This document shows, piece by piece, positions 6,706 to 13,831 of a stretch of 14,120 nucleotides of DNA. Each line of letters opens with the position of its first letter. The first letter of the stretch is position 1. The notes beneath the pieces were generated by a model, which saw only the letters and a program-made list of their open reading frames with translations, searched no databases and was not told the origin of the DNA. Origin of the DNA: an uncultured Christensenella sp. (GTDB taxonomy: Bacteria > Bacillota > Clostridia > Christensenellales > UBA3700); assembly GCA_910584035.1 (NCBI GenBank), contig CAJTZR010000043.1:1-14120 (forward strand), given 5' to 3'. The translations under genes and the position numbers were made by a program.

Positions 6706-7986
6706 TTATTCAGTAAATTCAAAATTTATATTATTTTCTTCATCAAAAATATCCATTCTATGCTCAAAACGTTTTGGCATTTTAACTTTTTTAAGCTTTA
6801 GTACCTCATAAAATTCTTGTACACAATTAAATGTAGCCTCACCAATTTCCATTACACTATTTGGTATCTCAACCTCTTCAAGGTCCTTACAAAATCTAAA
6901 AGCTATCTCACCAATTGCCTCAACTGATTCTGGTATAACAACTTTTTTTAGTCCAAGAGCAAAATAAAAAGCTCCGTCACCTATCTTTTTAATATTATTA
7001 GGTATAATACTATTTTTACAGCCTAAAACCAAAGTTTTTGTAGCAGTTTCTATCAAGCAATTGTTTTCACAATAATAGTAAGGGTTTCCCTCCTCAACTG
7101 CAATACTTTCAATACTTGCACAAGGGAAAGAAGCATAACCAATCTTTAAATTTTTAGGTATAACTAAATTACCATTTAACCCTTTACACCAATTATTACT
7201 CCAACAAAAAGCCGTACGTTCTACCCTTTCAAGATTTGCTGGGATATTTACATTCTCTAATCTTTGACAACTATAAAATGCTTGCCTTCCAATCACTCTC
7301 AAGCTTTCTGGAAGTTTTACATTCTTTAAAGATTCACAATTAGAAAACATCTCCTCACTTAATTCCGTTATACCTTCCTCAATCACAAGATTTTGTAGGC
7401 AGTGACAACTTGCAAATGCTCTTTTGCCTATTTTTTTAATAGTCGCTGGTATAGTAAAATTATACATTCCACATCCGCTAAAACTACTATCACAAAGCTC
7501 AACTATATTTGCAGGAATAACGCAATTACCACTACCATTAGCTTCAAAAGCATATGATGCTATTTTTGTTACACTATCGTCTGCGGGTATAACACTATTG
7601 TTAAGCCCCATAACTAAAGTTTTAGTTTTTGTATTAATCAAACAATTTCCATCAACGTGATAAGTCGGATGATCATCGGCAACTTTGATTTCCTCTAAAT
7701 ATCTACAATATCTAAAAGAAGAAGTATTGATTTCAGTTAGTGTAGTAGGTATTGTAATAGATTTTATATTTTTACCAGCAAAAGCACCTTTCGCAATTGT
7801 AGTCACACCCTCTGGAATTACCACCTCTAGCTTTTTACTTTTATAATCACAAACTTCCGTTCCCTTTCCATAACAACCATTTCCTAAATTTTCATATTTA
7901 GGAATCATACTTTCTGGAACATACATACCATCTAATTCGTCATAACCTCTAAGACGAACCATTTTTTCTTTTTTCTTTTCTGCCAT
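6706..7986 (-). CDS. BspA-like leucine-rich-repeat (LRR_5) protein, no export signal
   Basis: This 426-residue protein is built of LRR_5/BspA-type repeats, about 22-24 residues each, from roughly residue 52 to 395. The repeated pattern is VIPEGVTTIAKGAFAG / TIPTTLTEINTSSFRYC and so on, with 'IP..V..IG..AF..C..L..V.IP' periodicity. Two longer modules, GNCLINTKTKTLVMG (113-127) and NNCLIETATKTLVLG (288-302), are the insert typical of BspA repeats. Such proteins are usually surface adhesins with signal peptides; this one starts MAEKKKEKMVRLRG with no hydrophobic segment, no sortase motif and no membrane helix, so it appears cytoplasmic or is exported in another way. GAGGTGG at 7991-7997 lies four bases before the ATG. 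It has its own promoter and is monocistronic. Its ligand is unknown. Confidence 0.85.
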   Translation of the reverse strand: MAEKKKEKMVRLRGYDELDGMYVPESMIPKYENLGNGCYGKGTEVCDYKSKKLEVVIPEGVTTIAKGAFAGKNIKSITIPTTLTEINTSSFRYCRYLEEIKVADDHPTYHVDGNCLINTKTKTLVMGLNNSVIPADDSVTKIASYAFEANGSGNCVIPANIVELCDSSFSGCGMYNFTIPATIKKIGKRAFASCHCLQNLVIEEGITELSEEMFSNCESLKNVKLPESLRVIGRQAFYSCQRLENVNIPANLERVERTAFCWSNNWCKGLNGNLVIPKNLKIGYASFPCASIESIAVEEGNPYYYCENNCLIETATKTLVLGCKNSIIPNNIKKIGDGAFYFALGLKKVVIPESVEAIGEIAFRFCKDLEEVEIPNSVMEIGEATFNCVQEFYEVLKLKKVKMPKRFEHRMDIFDEENNINFEFTE

Positions 7987-8075
7987 AAGTCCACCTCATA
8001 CAAGATTAAAATTTTATAATCAATATTCAATATAAAGTAAATTTTATTGATTTTACAATTACTTATTACAAGTTA

Positions 8076-8104
8076 ATTTTAACACAATCATATTGTTTAG
8101 TCAA
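8076..8104 (-). promoter_or_regulatory. Sigma-A promoter of the leucine-rich-repeat gene
   Basis: On the minus strand, TTGACT (8099-8104), a 17-bp spacer and TAAAAT (8076-8081) form a good promoter; the -10 is preceded by TGT, an extended -10. It predicts a leader of about 80 nt before the ATG at 7986. Confidence 0.75.
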
Positions 8105-8468
8105 TACCTTAAATCTAAGCCATTTTGTTGCCAATTTTAAGACATATTTTTTTAATCTTGTTTATCGTGTTTGTTACTTTTTAGCAATTTTAAATATACT
8201 ACAGCAGTAAAGTGAAAAGCATATCAGTGTATGTAATTTTAAATATGGTAAAAATTTCCAAATCAATTATAACAATTACAACAAAATATTTTGTTAACAC
8301 CTTTTCCAAAAGGTTCTGCCGTTCGCTTTGGACATACTTGTATAGACAATTGCATTTGCTAAATTTATCTCCATAACTACTTTCAAATTATCTAAACAAT
8401 CTTAAGCGTAAAATTAATTTTACAAAAAAATCAAACTATTTAAATAATAAAATCAAATTAAAAAATCT
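8105..8468. other. AT-rich non-coding stretch
   Basis: No gene is credible in any frame here. The stretch holds only loose similarity to the repeat family, for example GCATTTGCTAAATT near 8352, and short inverted repeats such as CCTTTTCCAAAAGG (8302-8315). It looks like decayed sequence. Confidence 0.4.
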
Positions 8469-8616
8469 TTTAAACTTGCATTTTTCAATATTCCACATTA
8501 TGTAGATATATTAATAATAAACATTAATTAATAAACTAATTATCTTATTTTTAATTATAAGTTGATAGCAAACAGTCCGTAGGTGCATTTGCTAGCAACT
8601 GATATTAATTCAAATT
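8469..8616 (-). repeat. Mosaic repeat, copy II-b (includes partial copy R7)
   Basis: This is the partner of 6216-6362. It has TTTAAACTTGCA, TTCCACATTATGTAGATATA and an AT-rich middle, then a minus-strand TTTGAATTAATATCAGTTGCTAGCAAATGC block (8585-8616) shared with the multi-hairpin family. A TTGC-TA-GCAA mini-hairpin lies inside that block. The hairpin-rich 5' half of the parent element is absent. Confidence 0.5.
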
Positions 8617-8699
8617 GGAAGCACTAGCATTATCAATAGTATTACATTCGAAACACAAAATTTTACCAAAGATTAATTTTTTACTTTAAGTTTACATTA

Positions 8700-8845
8700 T
8701 AGCAAGCAGTTATCAAACAACACTCAATCGCATTTGTAGTAGCTGATTTTAATTCAAATAGTGTTAGACTTGCGTATCAAATTAAAATGTTAGATTTTTT
8801 TTAAATGTGAATTCTCTCAAATTTAATGAAACATAATTTAATATA
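8700..8845 (-). repeat. Multi-hairpin dispersed repeat, copy R6
   Basis: Read on the minus strand, it begins ATTAAATTATGTTTCATTAAATTTGAG as in R1, and keeps the first hairpin (TTTGAG-AGA-ATTCA, weakened), a diverged AAAATCTAAC segment, TTTGAATTAA and ATCAGCTACT..CAAATGCGA. It lacks the CCCC/GGGG hairpin, like R1. It is clearly older or more decayed than R2 and R3. Confidence 0.65.
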
Positions 8846-8943
8846 AGTTTATTTATATAATTATCTATCTTATTAAATGTATATACACTATTTTAGTGGC
8901 ATAAAAACTATTAATTTTCAATGTAATATTAATAGAAAATCGC

Positions 8944-8982
8944 AAAAGGATATTATCCACATTGCGTGGATAATATCCTTTT
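8944..8982. terminator. Perfect 17-bp hairpin, possible bidirectional terminator
   Basis: AAAAGGATATTATCCAC (8944-8960) and GTGGATAATATCCTTTT (8966-8982) pair perfectly around loop ATTGC. On either strand the stem ends in a short T run, so it could stop transcription from both sides. It lies downstream of the lipoprotein gene, beyond that gene's own terminator, and far upstream of the leucine-rich-repeat gene. Confidence 0.55.
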
Positions 8983-9045
8983 TACCTTGATTTATAAAGA
9001 TATATAGAAATTTTCACATAAAAACTTACAATTATTTTAAAATTT

Positions 9046-9076
9046 ATAAAAAACAAAACGCAACCCATAAGGTTGC
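9046..9076 (-). terminator. Intrinsic terminator of the lipoprotein gene
   Basis: On the minus strand, GCAACC (complement of 9071-9076) and GGTTGC (complement of 9060-9065) form a 6-bp GC-rich stem followed by GTTTTGTTTTTT. It lies about 50 bp after the stop codon of the lipoprotein gene. Confidence 0.8.
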
Positions 9077-9126
9077 ATTTTTGATAAACGCCCTAATTTA
9101 ATTACAGCTAAAGATTTAAATTAATC

Positions 9127-10053
9127 CTAATCTTTAAAATAACCTGTATAATTATTAATATTTACCTCACTTCTATCATAAGTGAAATAAGTTGTAGAAA
9201 ACAAATCTGTTTTACTATCGACACTGCTTCCTAGTACTGTTGCAAATACATTATACGATTCCTCAGTTGCAATAGTTCTAATAAGCCCATTGTCCCACAT
9301 TACAACAGTTAACTTTAGCTTTTTAAATGTGATTTTCGCATTACTGATACCGCCTTTCTTTGTTTGGTATTTCATATTTTCCAAATAATCTTCAGTTGCG
9401 GTTTCAATATCCAAAACTAAGTCAAAAGTGTAAGTTTTACTCTTTGCATCATATTCTGGTTTTGTTGAACTTTTTACTGTATCAGAATTAATAATAAACA
9501 TATTAATTCTTGTTGGGTCGTTCGGATATTTTTTCAAACCAGCCTTTAAACTACCAAAAGTTTCATTTTCTGGCCATTCTTTTACCGAACTAGTACCACT
9601 TTTCTTATCTACTACGATATTCTTTTTATTTGCTGACTGAACTTTATATTCACCATTTTGATAAAGGCTTCTATCAGCTATTTTAACATTTGGACTACCT
9701 GACATTGTAAAGGTATTTAAATCCAAATAGTATATTTTGTCTTGTTTTATTTTTAAGCTATCCAATTTTTGAGTCATTGTACCCACGATTGGAGCATTTG
9801 TTGTTATATTAGCTAATTGCTTTGAAGCAACGAAATCAACATTTCTGATGTAATTTTTAACACCAACTTCATACATTTGAACTGCGTCCATTGAAGCGTT
9901 GATTTTTTGTGTTCCATTAATATCTATATACTTATCACCAAATGGAACCCCATTGTTTTTTGCAGTGGCATCATCTTTATTACAAGCCACCAAAGTTATA
10001 CAAACTAAAACCATAAGAGCTGATACAAAGAAGCGTTTTAATGTGTTATTCAT
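9127..10053 (-). CDS. Predicted lipoprotein of unknown function
   Basis: This 308-residue protein begins with a typical type II signal peptide: MNNTLKRF, then a hydrophobic core, then the lipobox LVAC ending at C24, and N-KDD after it. It should be lipid-anchored on the outer face of the cytoplasmic membrane. The mature part is a soluble domain rich in Lys, Asn, Thr and beta-type segments (YKVQSANKKNIVVDKK, YDAKSKTYTFDLVLDIETATEDYLENM), with no catalytic motif or family that I recognise. The layout vaguely resembles beta-rich lipoproteins that bind hydrophobic ligands, but I do not assign a function. The ATG at 10053 has AGGAG at 10060-10064 and gives a proper signal peptide; a start 20 codons earlier would bury it. 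It is monocistronic with its own terminator. Confidence 0.85.
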   Translation of the reverse strand: MNNTLKRFFVSALMVLVCITLVACNKDDATAKNNGVPFGDKYIDINGTQKINASMDAVQMYEVGVKNYIRNVDFVASKQLANITTNAPIVGTMTQKLDSLKIKQDKIYYLDLNTFTMSGSPNVKIADRSLYQNGEYKVQSANKKNIVVDKKSGTSSVKEWPENETFGSLKAGLKKYPNDPTRINMFIINSDTVKSSTKPEYDAKSKTYTFDLVLDIETATEDYLENMKYQTKKGGISNAKITFKKLKLTVVMWDNGLIRTIATEESYNVFATVLGSSVDSKTDLFSTTYFTYDRSEVNINNYTGYFKD

Positions 10054-10101
10054 TATAAACTCCTTTTTAGCGTGGAATTCACGCACTATCTCTCTACACA
10101 T

Positions 10102-10130
10102 AGCATACAACAAAATTTAACAAAAATCAA
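10102..10130 (-). promoter_or_regulatory. Candidate promoter of the lipoprotein gene
   Basis: On the minus strand, TTGATT (10125-10130) is followed after 17 bases by TATGCT (10102-10107). Each box matches four of six consensus bases. A GCGTG-GAATT-CACGC hairpin (10070-10084) would sit in the leader just upstream of the ribosome binding site. Confidence 0.45.
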
Positions 10131-10890
10131 TGATTAACCATTTAATTAATGTAAATTTTATGTAAAATTGCTATTTTTTTATAAATTTTGTGCAATTTTG
10201 AGCTTAAAACTCAATAATTTTCGCACATTATGTTAATATTTTCATATAAAATTTGAGTATTTTTCTAAAATTTCGACTTTTAATGCTAAAAACAGATTTT
10301 AACCACTATTTTTTAGCCATATTATTACTTAATTTTAGCTTTATTTTTTAATTTTTTATCAATTATAAGCACAAATTTTTTGGTCACACCTAAAAAACTA
10401 AATTTTTTGTAAATTAAATCTAAATTTTTGTCAAAATTTTCACTTATTCTATTGACAATTATACACATTTACCTTAAAATAATATACGTATTATAATGTA
10501 TGCTAAAATAATTGAACTACAAATATCATTTTTAATAACATTTTGTACAATTTTACTTTATAATACCTTACTTGAGCATATTATATGCAAGGAAGTAATA
10601 AATTGTGAATAATAATTATTTGCATTTGATTATACATATCATCCTAGTATATTATATGTTTAAAATCAATGATTATTATCTTTTAAAGCAAAATATAGAT
10701 TATTGCTTCCATTCAATTGATTATTGGATATGTTTTTGATATAATTAAAGAGTTAATTTTTATTATTTACATATCGCCTTGCATAAATTAGTACTTATTG
10801 TGCAATTTGTATTTGCTATTAAATATTACTAACAAACAGTATTGATATTTATATAAAGTAGTTTTTTAAAAAAGCAAATGTAAGCATTCG
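10131..10890. other. Long AT-rich non-coding stretch
   Basis: About 760 bp hold no supportable gene. Local structures include a bipartite hairpin at about 10188-10236 (TGTGC/GCACA outside, TTGAG/CTCAA inside) and an imperfect hairpin around GCATA-TTA-TATGC (10577-10589), neither with a proper T tract. A 45-codon GTG frame at 10605-10739 has a ribosome-binding-site-like AAGGAAG but a composition dominated by Ile, Tyr and Asn, so I do not call it. Confidence 0.4.
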
Positions 10891-10891
10891 A

Positions 10892-11080
10892 TTTTATAAT
10901 TAAGTGTCATTAAATTTGTAAAAGCTCAAATTTTAACAAAGCTTACGTTTTTGAAGAATAAATCAATTAGGCACTATTTGAATTACAATTGCTAATGACA
11001 AATGCCACTCTATGTGTCACTATCGTGTCTCTACAAAATAACTTTTTGGAGTGTAAAGACAATTACAATACTACAAATTA
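10892..11080 (+). repeat. Multi-hairpin dispersed repeat, copy R8, upstream of degV-1
   Basis: This is a full-length but diverged copy: AAGTGTCATTAAATTTG...CAAATTTTAA, AAAGCTTACGTTTTT, AATAAATCAA, TTTGAATTACAATTGCT, CAAATGCCAC..GTG, and the core ACAAAATAACTTTTT at 11033-11047. It ends about 20 bases before the ribosome binding site of the first DegV gene, so it probably supplies the gene's promoter region or its 5' leader. Confidence 0.7.
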
Positions 11081-11110
11081 TATAAAAATAAAATTAAATA
11101 AGGGGTTTTT

Positions 11111-11998
11111 ATGTCTTACTTTATTACTACGGATGCAACTTGTGATTTCCCAAAACAATTAAGTTTTGAAAATTTTAAAATTATACCAATGGCATATATA
11201 ATAGACGATATTGAATATGGCATTGACAAAGAATTATCAGGTAAAGAATTTTATGACCTAGTTCGTAATGGTGCGTTACCTACAACATCATTGATTACAA
11301 CATATACTGCTACTGAATTTTTTAGACCTATACTAGAAGCTGGCAATGATATACTACATATTTGTTTTTCATCTGCACTAAGTAGTACATATCAAAGTGT
11401 TACAATCGCTGTGGAAGAATTGCAAAAGGAATTCCCAGATAGAAAAATATATTTAGTTGATTCTAAATGTGCATCATCTGGTGAAGCATTGCTTGTATAT
11501 TACGCTTTAAAGGCAAGGGATAATGGTTTAAACATTGATGATAACTACAAACAAACAGAGGAAAGACGTGACCATCTTTGTCATTATTTTACGCCAAACG
11601 ATTTGTTCCATTTAATGAGAGGTGGCAGAGTTAGTAGAACTGCCGCAATTGCAGGCTCATTACTTAAAATAAAGCCTATGCTTTACGTTAATATTGATGG
11701 CAAATTATCTACTATCAACAAAGTAAAAGGCAGAAAAAAAGCTTTGACAGAGTTAGTCAACCATATGTTAGACAAAATGATTTTGGAAGAAAATGAAATT
11801 ATATTTATCTCTCACGCAGACTGCCTTGAAGATGCAACTTTTGTTAAAGAAAAAATCACTGAAAAAACTGGCATTCAAAACATTGTATTGGAATATATTG
11901 GACCAGTTATTGGTTCACACGCAGGACAAGGCACTGTGGCTATATTCTTTATAGGTAAAGATAAAATTGAGCCTACAGACGAGTTATTAAAAAAATAA
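11111..11998 (+). CDS. DegV family protein 1 (FakB-type fatty-acid-binding)
   Basis: DegV/FakB proteins bind a fatty acid and present it to the kinase FakA for phosphorylation, feeding exogenous fatty acids into phospholipid synthesis. This one has 295 residues, the usual length. Visible family motifs are TTDATCDFP (6-14), PTTSLIT (57-63) with the ligand-contacting T/S pair, HICFSSALSSTYQ (83-95), VDSKCASSG (116-124), LMRGGRVSRTAAIAG (168-182), LKIKPML (185-191) and GPVIGSHAGQGT (264-275) with H270. AGGGG lies six bases before the ATG. It is the first of two tandem paralogues, with a 217-bp gap between them. A repeat copy lies directly upstream. No fakA gene is in the window, and the ligand is inferred from the family. 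Confidence 0.92.
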   Translation: MSYFITTDATCDFPKQLSFENFKIIPMAYIIDDIEYGIDKELSGKEFYDLVRNGALPTTSLITTYTATEFFRPILEAGNDILHICFSSALSSTYQSVTIAVEELQKEFPDRKIYLVDSKCASSGEALLVYYALKARDNGLNIDDNYKQTEERRDHLCHYFTPNDLFHLMRGGRVSRTAAIAGSLLKIKPMLYVNIDGKLSTINKVKGRKKALTELVNHMLDKMILEENEIIFISHADCLEDATFVKEKITEKTGIQNIVLEYIGPVIGSHAGQGTVAIFFIGKDKIEPTDELLKK

Positions 11999-12215
11999 TA
12001 AAATAAACAGCTTATTAAAAATATGCGGTTTGCTTAATAAAAAAAGAATATATGCATAAATATAAAAATTTAAATAAAGCTTAAATATTTTTAAATTATT
12101 ACGTAAACATAAAATATATTTTTAATAATAAATTAAATTTAAAATTATATGTGTTAAATTAATAATTAAAAATCAAATTTATAAAAATAAATATTTACAA
12201 GACTTAGGAGGTTAT
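11999..12215. other. AT-rich gap between the two DegV genes
   Basis: This 217-bp gap is almost entirely A and T. TTATTAA and TTAATAA around 12013-12040 can form a 7-bp stem, but no T tract follows. No terminator or clear promoter is seen, so whether the two genes share an mRNA is unresolved. Confidence 0.4.
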
Positions 12216-13106
12216 ATGTCTTATTACATCACTACAGATGCTACAAGCGATTTCCCAAAGGAATTTTCGGGTTTTGAAAATTTTAAAATAATTCCAATGG
12301 CTTACACCATTGGTGACACTGAATATGGCATTGATAAAGAACTATCTGGCAAGGAATTTTACAATGCAATTCGTAATGGTGCAATGCCAACAACTTCACT
12401 TATAACAAGCTATTTTGCGACAGAATTTTTTAGACCTATATTACAAGCTGGCAATGATATTTTGCATATTTGTTTTTCTTCTGCATTAAGTAGTACTTAT
12501 CAAAATATGTTAAATGCAGTTGAAGAATTGAAGCAAGAATTTCCAGAAAGAAAATTTTATATCATTGACTCAAGATGTGCATCATCAGGTGAGGGCTTAC
12601 TTGCATACTACTCATTAAAAGCACGTGATGCAGGTATGAGCATTGAGGATAATTATAACGAAACTTTAATTAGAAGGGACAAGCTTTGCCACTATTTCAC
12701 TCCTGATGACCTATTCCATTTAATGAGAGGCGGTAGAGTTAGCAAAGCAGCAGCAATTGCTGGTTCGTTATTACAAATTAAGCCAATGCTTTATGTTAAT
12801 ATTGACGGAAAGTTATCTAATATTGATAAAGTAAAAGGTAGAAAAAAAGCTTTATTAAGCCTTATCAATTATGTTGAAGAACAGATAATTCCAGAAGAAA
12901 ATGACACAATAATTATTGTTCACGCAGATTGTGAAGATGAAGCTCTTTTCCTAAAAGAAAAAGTTGCTCAAAAATTAGGCATAACTAATGTAATACTTAA
13001 TTATATTGGACCAGTTATTGGCTCTCACACTGGTGCAAACACAATCGGAATTGTATTCATAGGCAAAAACAAAATTGAGGCAAAAGACGAGCTTTTGGAA
13101 AAATAA
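12216..13106 (+). CDS. DegV family protein 2 (FakB-type), tandem paralogue
   Basis: This 296-residue close paralogue of the preceding gene is alignable over its whole length with one inserted residue near position 19 (SGFENF against SFENF). The ligand-pocket motifs are kept: PTTSLIT (58-64), HICFSSALSSTYQ (84-96), RGGRVSKAAAIAG (171-183) and GPVIGSHTGANT (265-276) with H271. Differences cluster in surface helices and near the pocket: TYTATEF becomes SYFATEF, SVTIAVEEL becomes NMLNAVEEL, and LLKIKPM becomes LLQIKPM. This would fit partners with different acyl-chain preferences, as known for FakB1/FakB2 of Staphylococcus aureus; that is inference here. A perfect AGGAGG (12206-12211) precedes the ATG by four bases, a stronger site than that of paralogue 1. 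Confidence 0.92.
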   Translation: MSYYITTDATSDFPKEFSGFENFKIIPMAYTIGDTEYGIDKELSGKEFYNAIRNGAMPTTSLITSYFATEFFRPILQAGNDILHICFSSALSSTYQNMLNAVEELKQEFPERKFYIIDSRCASSGEGLLAYYSLKARDAGMSIEDNYNETLIRRDKLCHYFTPDDLFHLMRGGRVSKAAAIAGSLLQIKPMLYVNIDGKLSNIDKVKGRKKALLSLINYVEEQIIPEENDTIIIVHADCEDEALFLKEKVAQKLGITNVILNYIGPVIGSHTGANTIGIVFIGKNKIEAKDELLEK

Positions 13107-13161
13107 TATTTTCAAATTACCTAAATTTTAAAAAGTGTACAAGTCATAAATAATAAAAATT

Positions 13162-13207
13162 AAGCATATATTACTTTATAAGAATAACAAAGGAGTAATA
13201 TATGCTT
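13162..13207 (+). promoter_or_regulatory. Start-codon-sequestering inverted repeat
   Basis: AAGCATATATTAC (13162-13174) and GTAATATATGCTT (13195-13207) are perfect 13-bp inverted repeats around a 20-nt loop. The loop contains AAAGGA, most of the ribosome binding site of the next gene, and its ATG (13202-13204) lies inside the right arm. As RNA this would hide the start codon; as DNA it could be an operator. Confidence 0.6.
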
Positions 13208-13831
13208 TTATCATCTTTATATAATAAACCAATTATAGATAATTATTCAGCACAACATTTAGGCACAATTAATCAGATACATATCAATAACCAAAAAATT
13301 GATTACTTTCTTACAAGTAGGAATGTAAAAATTAAGGTTAGCAATATATGTAAAATCAACGATGCAATAATGTATAAAGCTGAGGACAGATACTATCCCG
13401 ACTTTAAATTCTACTCTGTTGCAAACCAGTTGATAACTGATGAAAAAGGTAAAATATACGGCAATCTAATTGACCTTATGATTACTAAAACTATTGAAGT
13501 TCGCAAAATTATGAGCGATACAAAAAATCTCTGCAACGTGGATATTATTTCAATGTCACAAGACAGCTTGGTTTTTAAACGCAAACCAAAAGCTAAAAAG
13601 GTCGTAACTGTTCAACCTGCACCAGCTGCTGACCCAAACATTATTACTACAATTAGTAATTATGGTTTTTTGATTGGTAGAATTATTCAAAAAAATATAA
13701 TGGCAAACGGCAATATCATTTTACCAAGCGGTAAAAAAATTACTAAGCAAGATATAGATATTGCTCAAAAGCACGGTAAAATTATTGATATTACAATATA
13801 CTCTAAATTCTACAATATAGAGAATTTATAA
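13202..13831 (+). CDS. PRC-barrel-like protein with C-terminal IGR/ILPSGK module
   Basis: This 209-residue protein has no signal peptide or membrane helix. Residues 3-65 (LYNKPIIDNYSAQHLGTINQIHI...DYFLTS) and 68-125 (NQLITDEKGKIYGNLIDLMI) each look like a PRC-barrel beta module, with the second showing the classic 'V.de.Gk..G.l.D' pattern. A basic and proline/alanine-rich linker (about 126-145, KRKPKAKKVVTVQPAPAADP) leads to a C-terminal module NYGFLIGRIIQKNI..NGNIILPSGKKITKQDIDIAQKHGK, a fold seen after PRC barrels in other Clostridia proteins as far as I recall. PRC barrels mediate RNA or protein contacts; the role here is unknown. AAGGAG at 13190-13195 precedes the ATG. It follows degV-2 by 95 bp and may be co-transcribed, but its translation start lies in an inverted repeat. 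Confidence 0.7.
   Translation: MLLSSLYNKPIIDNYSAQHLGTINQIHINNQKIDYFLTSRNVKIKVSNICKINDAIMYKAEDRYYPDFKFYSVANQLITDEKGKIYGNLIDLMITKTIEVRKIMSDTKNLCNVDIISMSQDSLVFKRKPKAKKVVTVQPAPAADPNIITTISNYGFLIGRIIQKNIMANGNIILPSGKKITKQDIDIAQKHGKIIDITIYSKFYNIENL

Noticed and set aside
10605..10739. GTG-started 44-residue frame with AAGGAAG upstream
   Set aside because: Its composition is almost only Ile, Tyr, Asn, Leu and Lys, as random AT-rich DNA would give, and there is no promoter or homology-like pattern.
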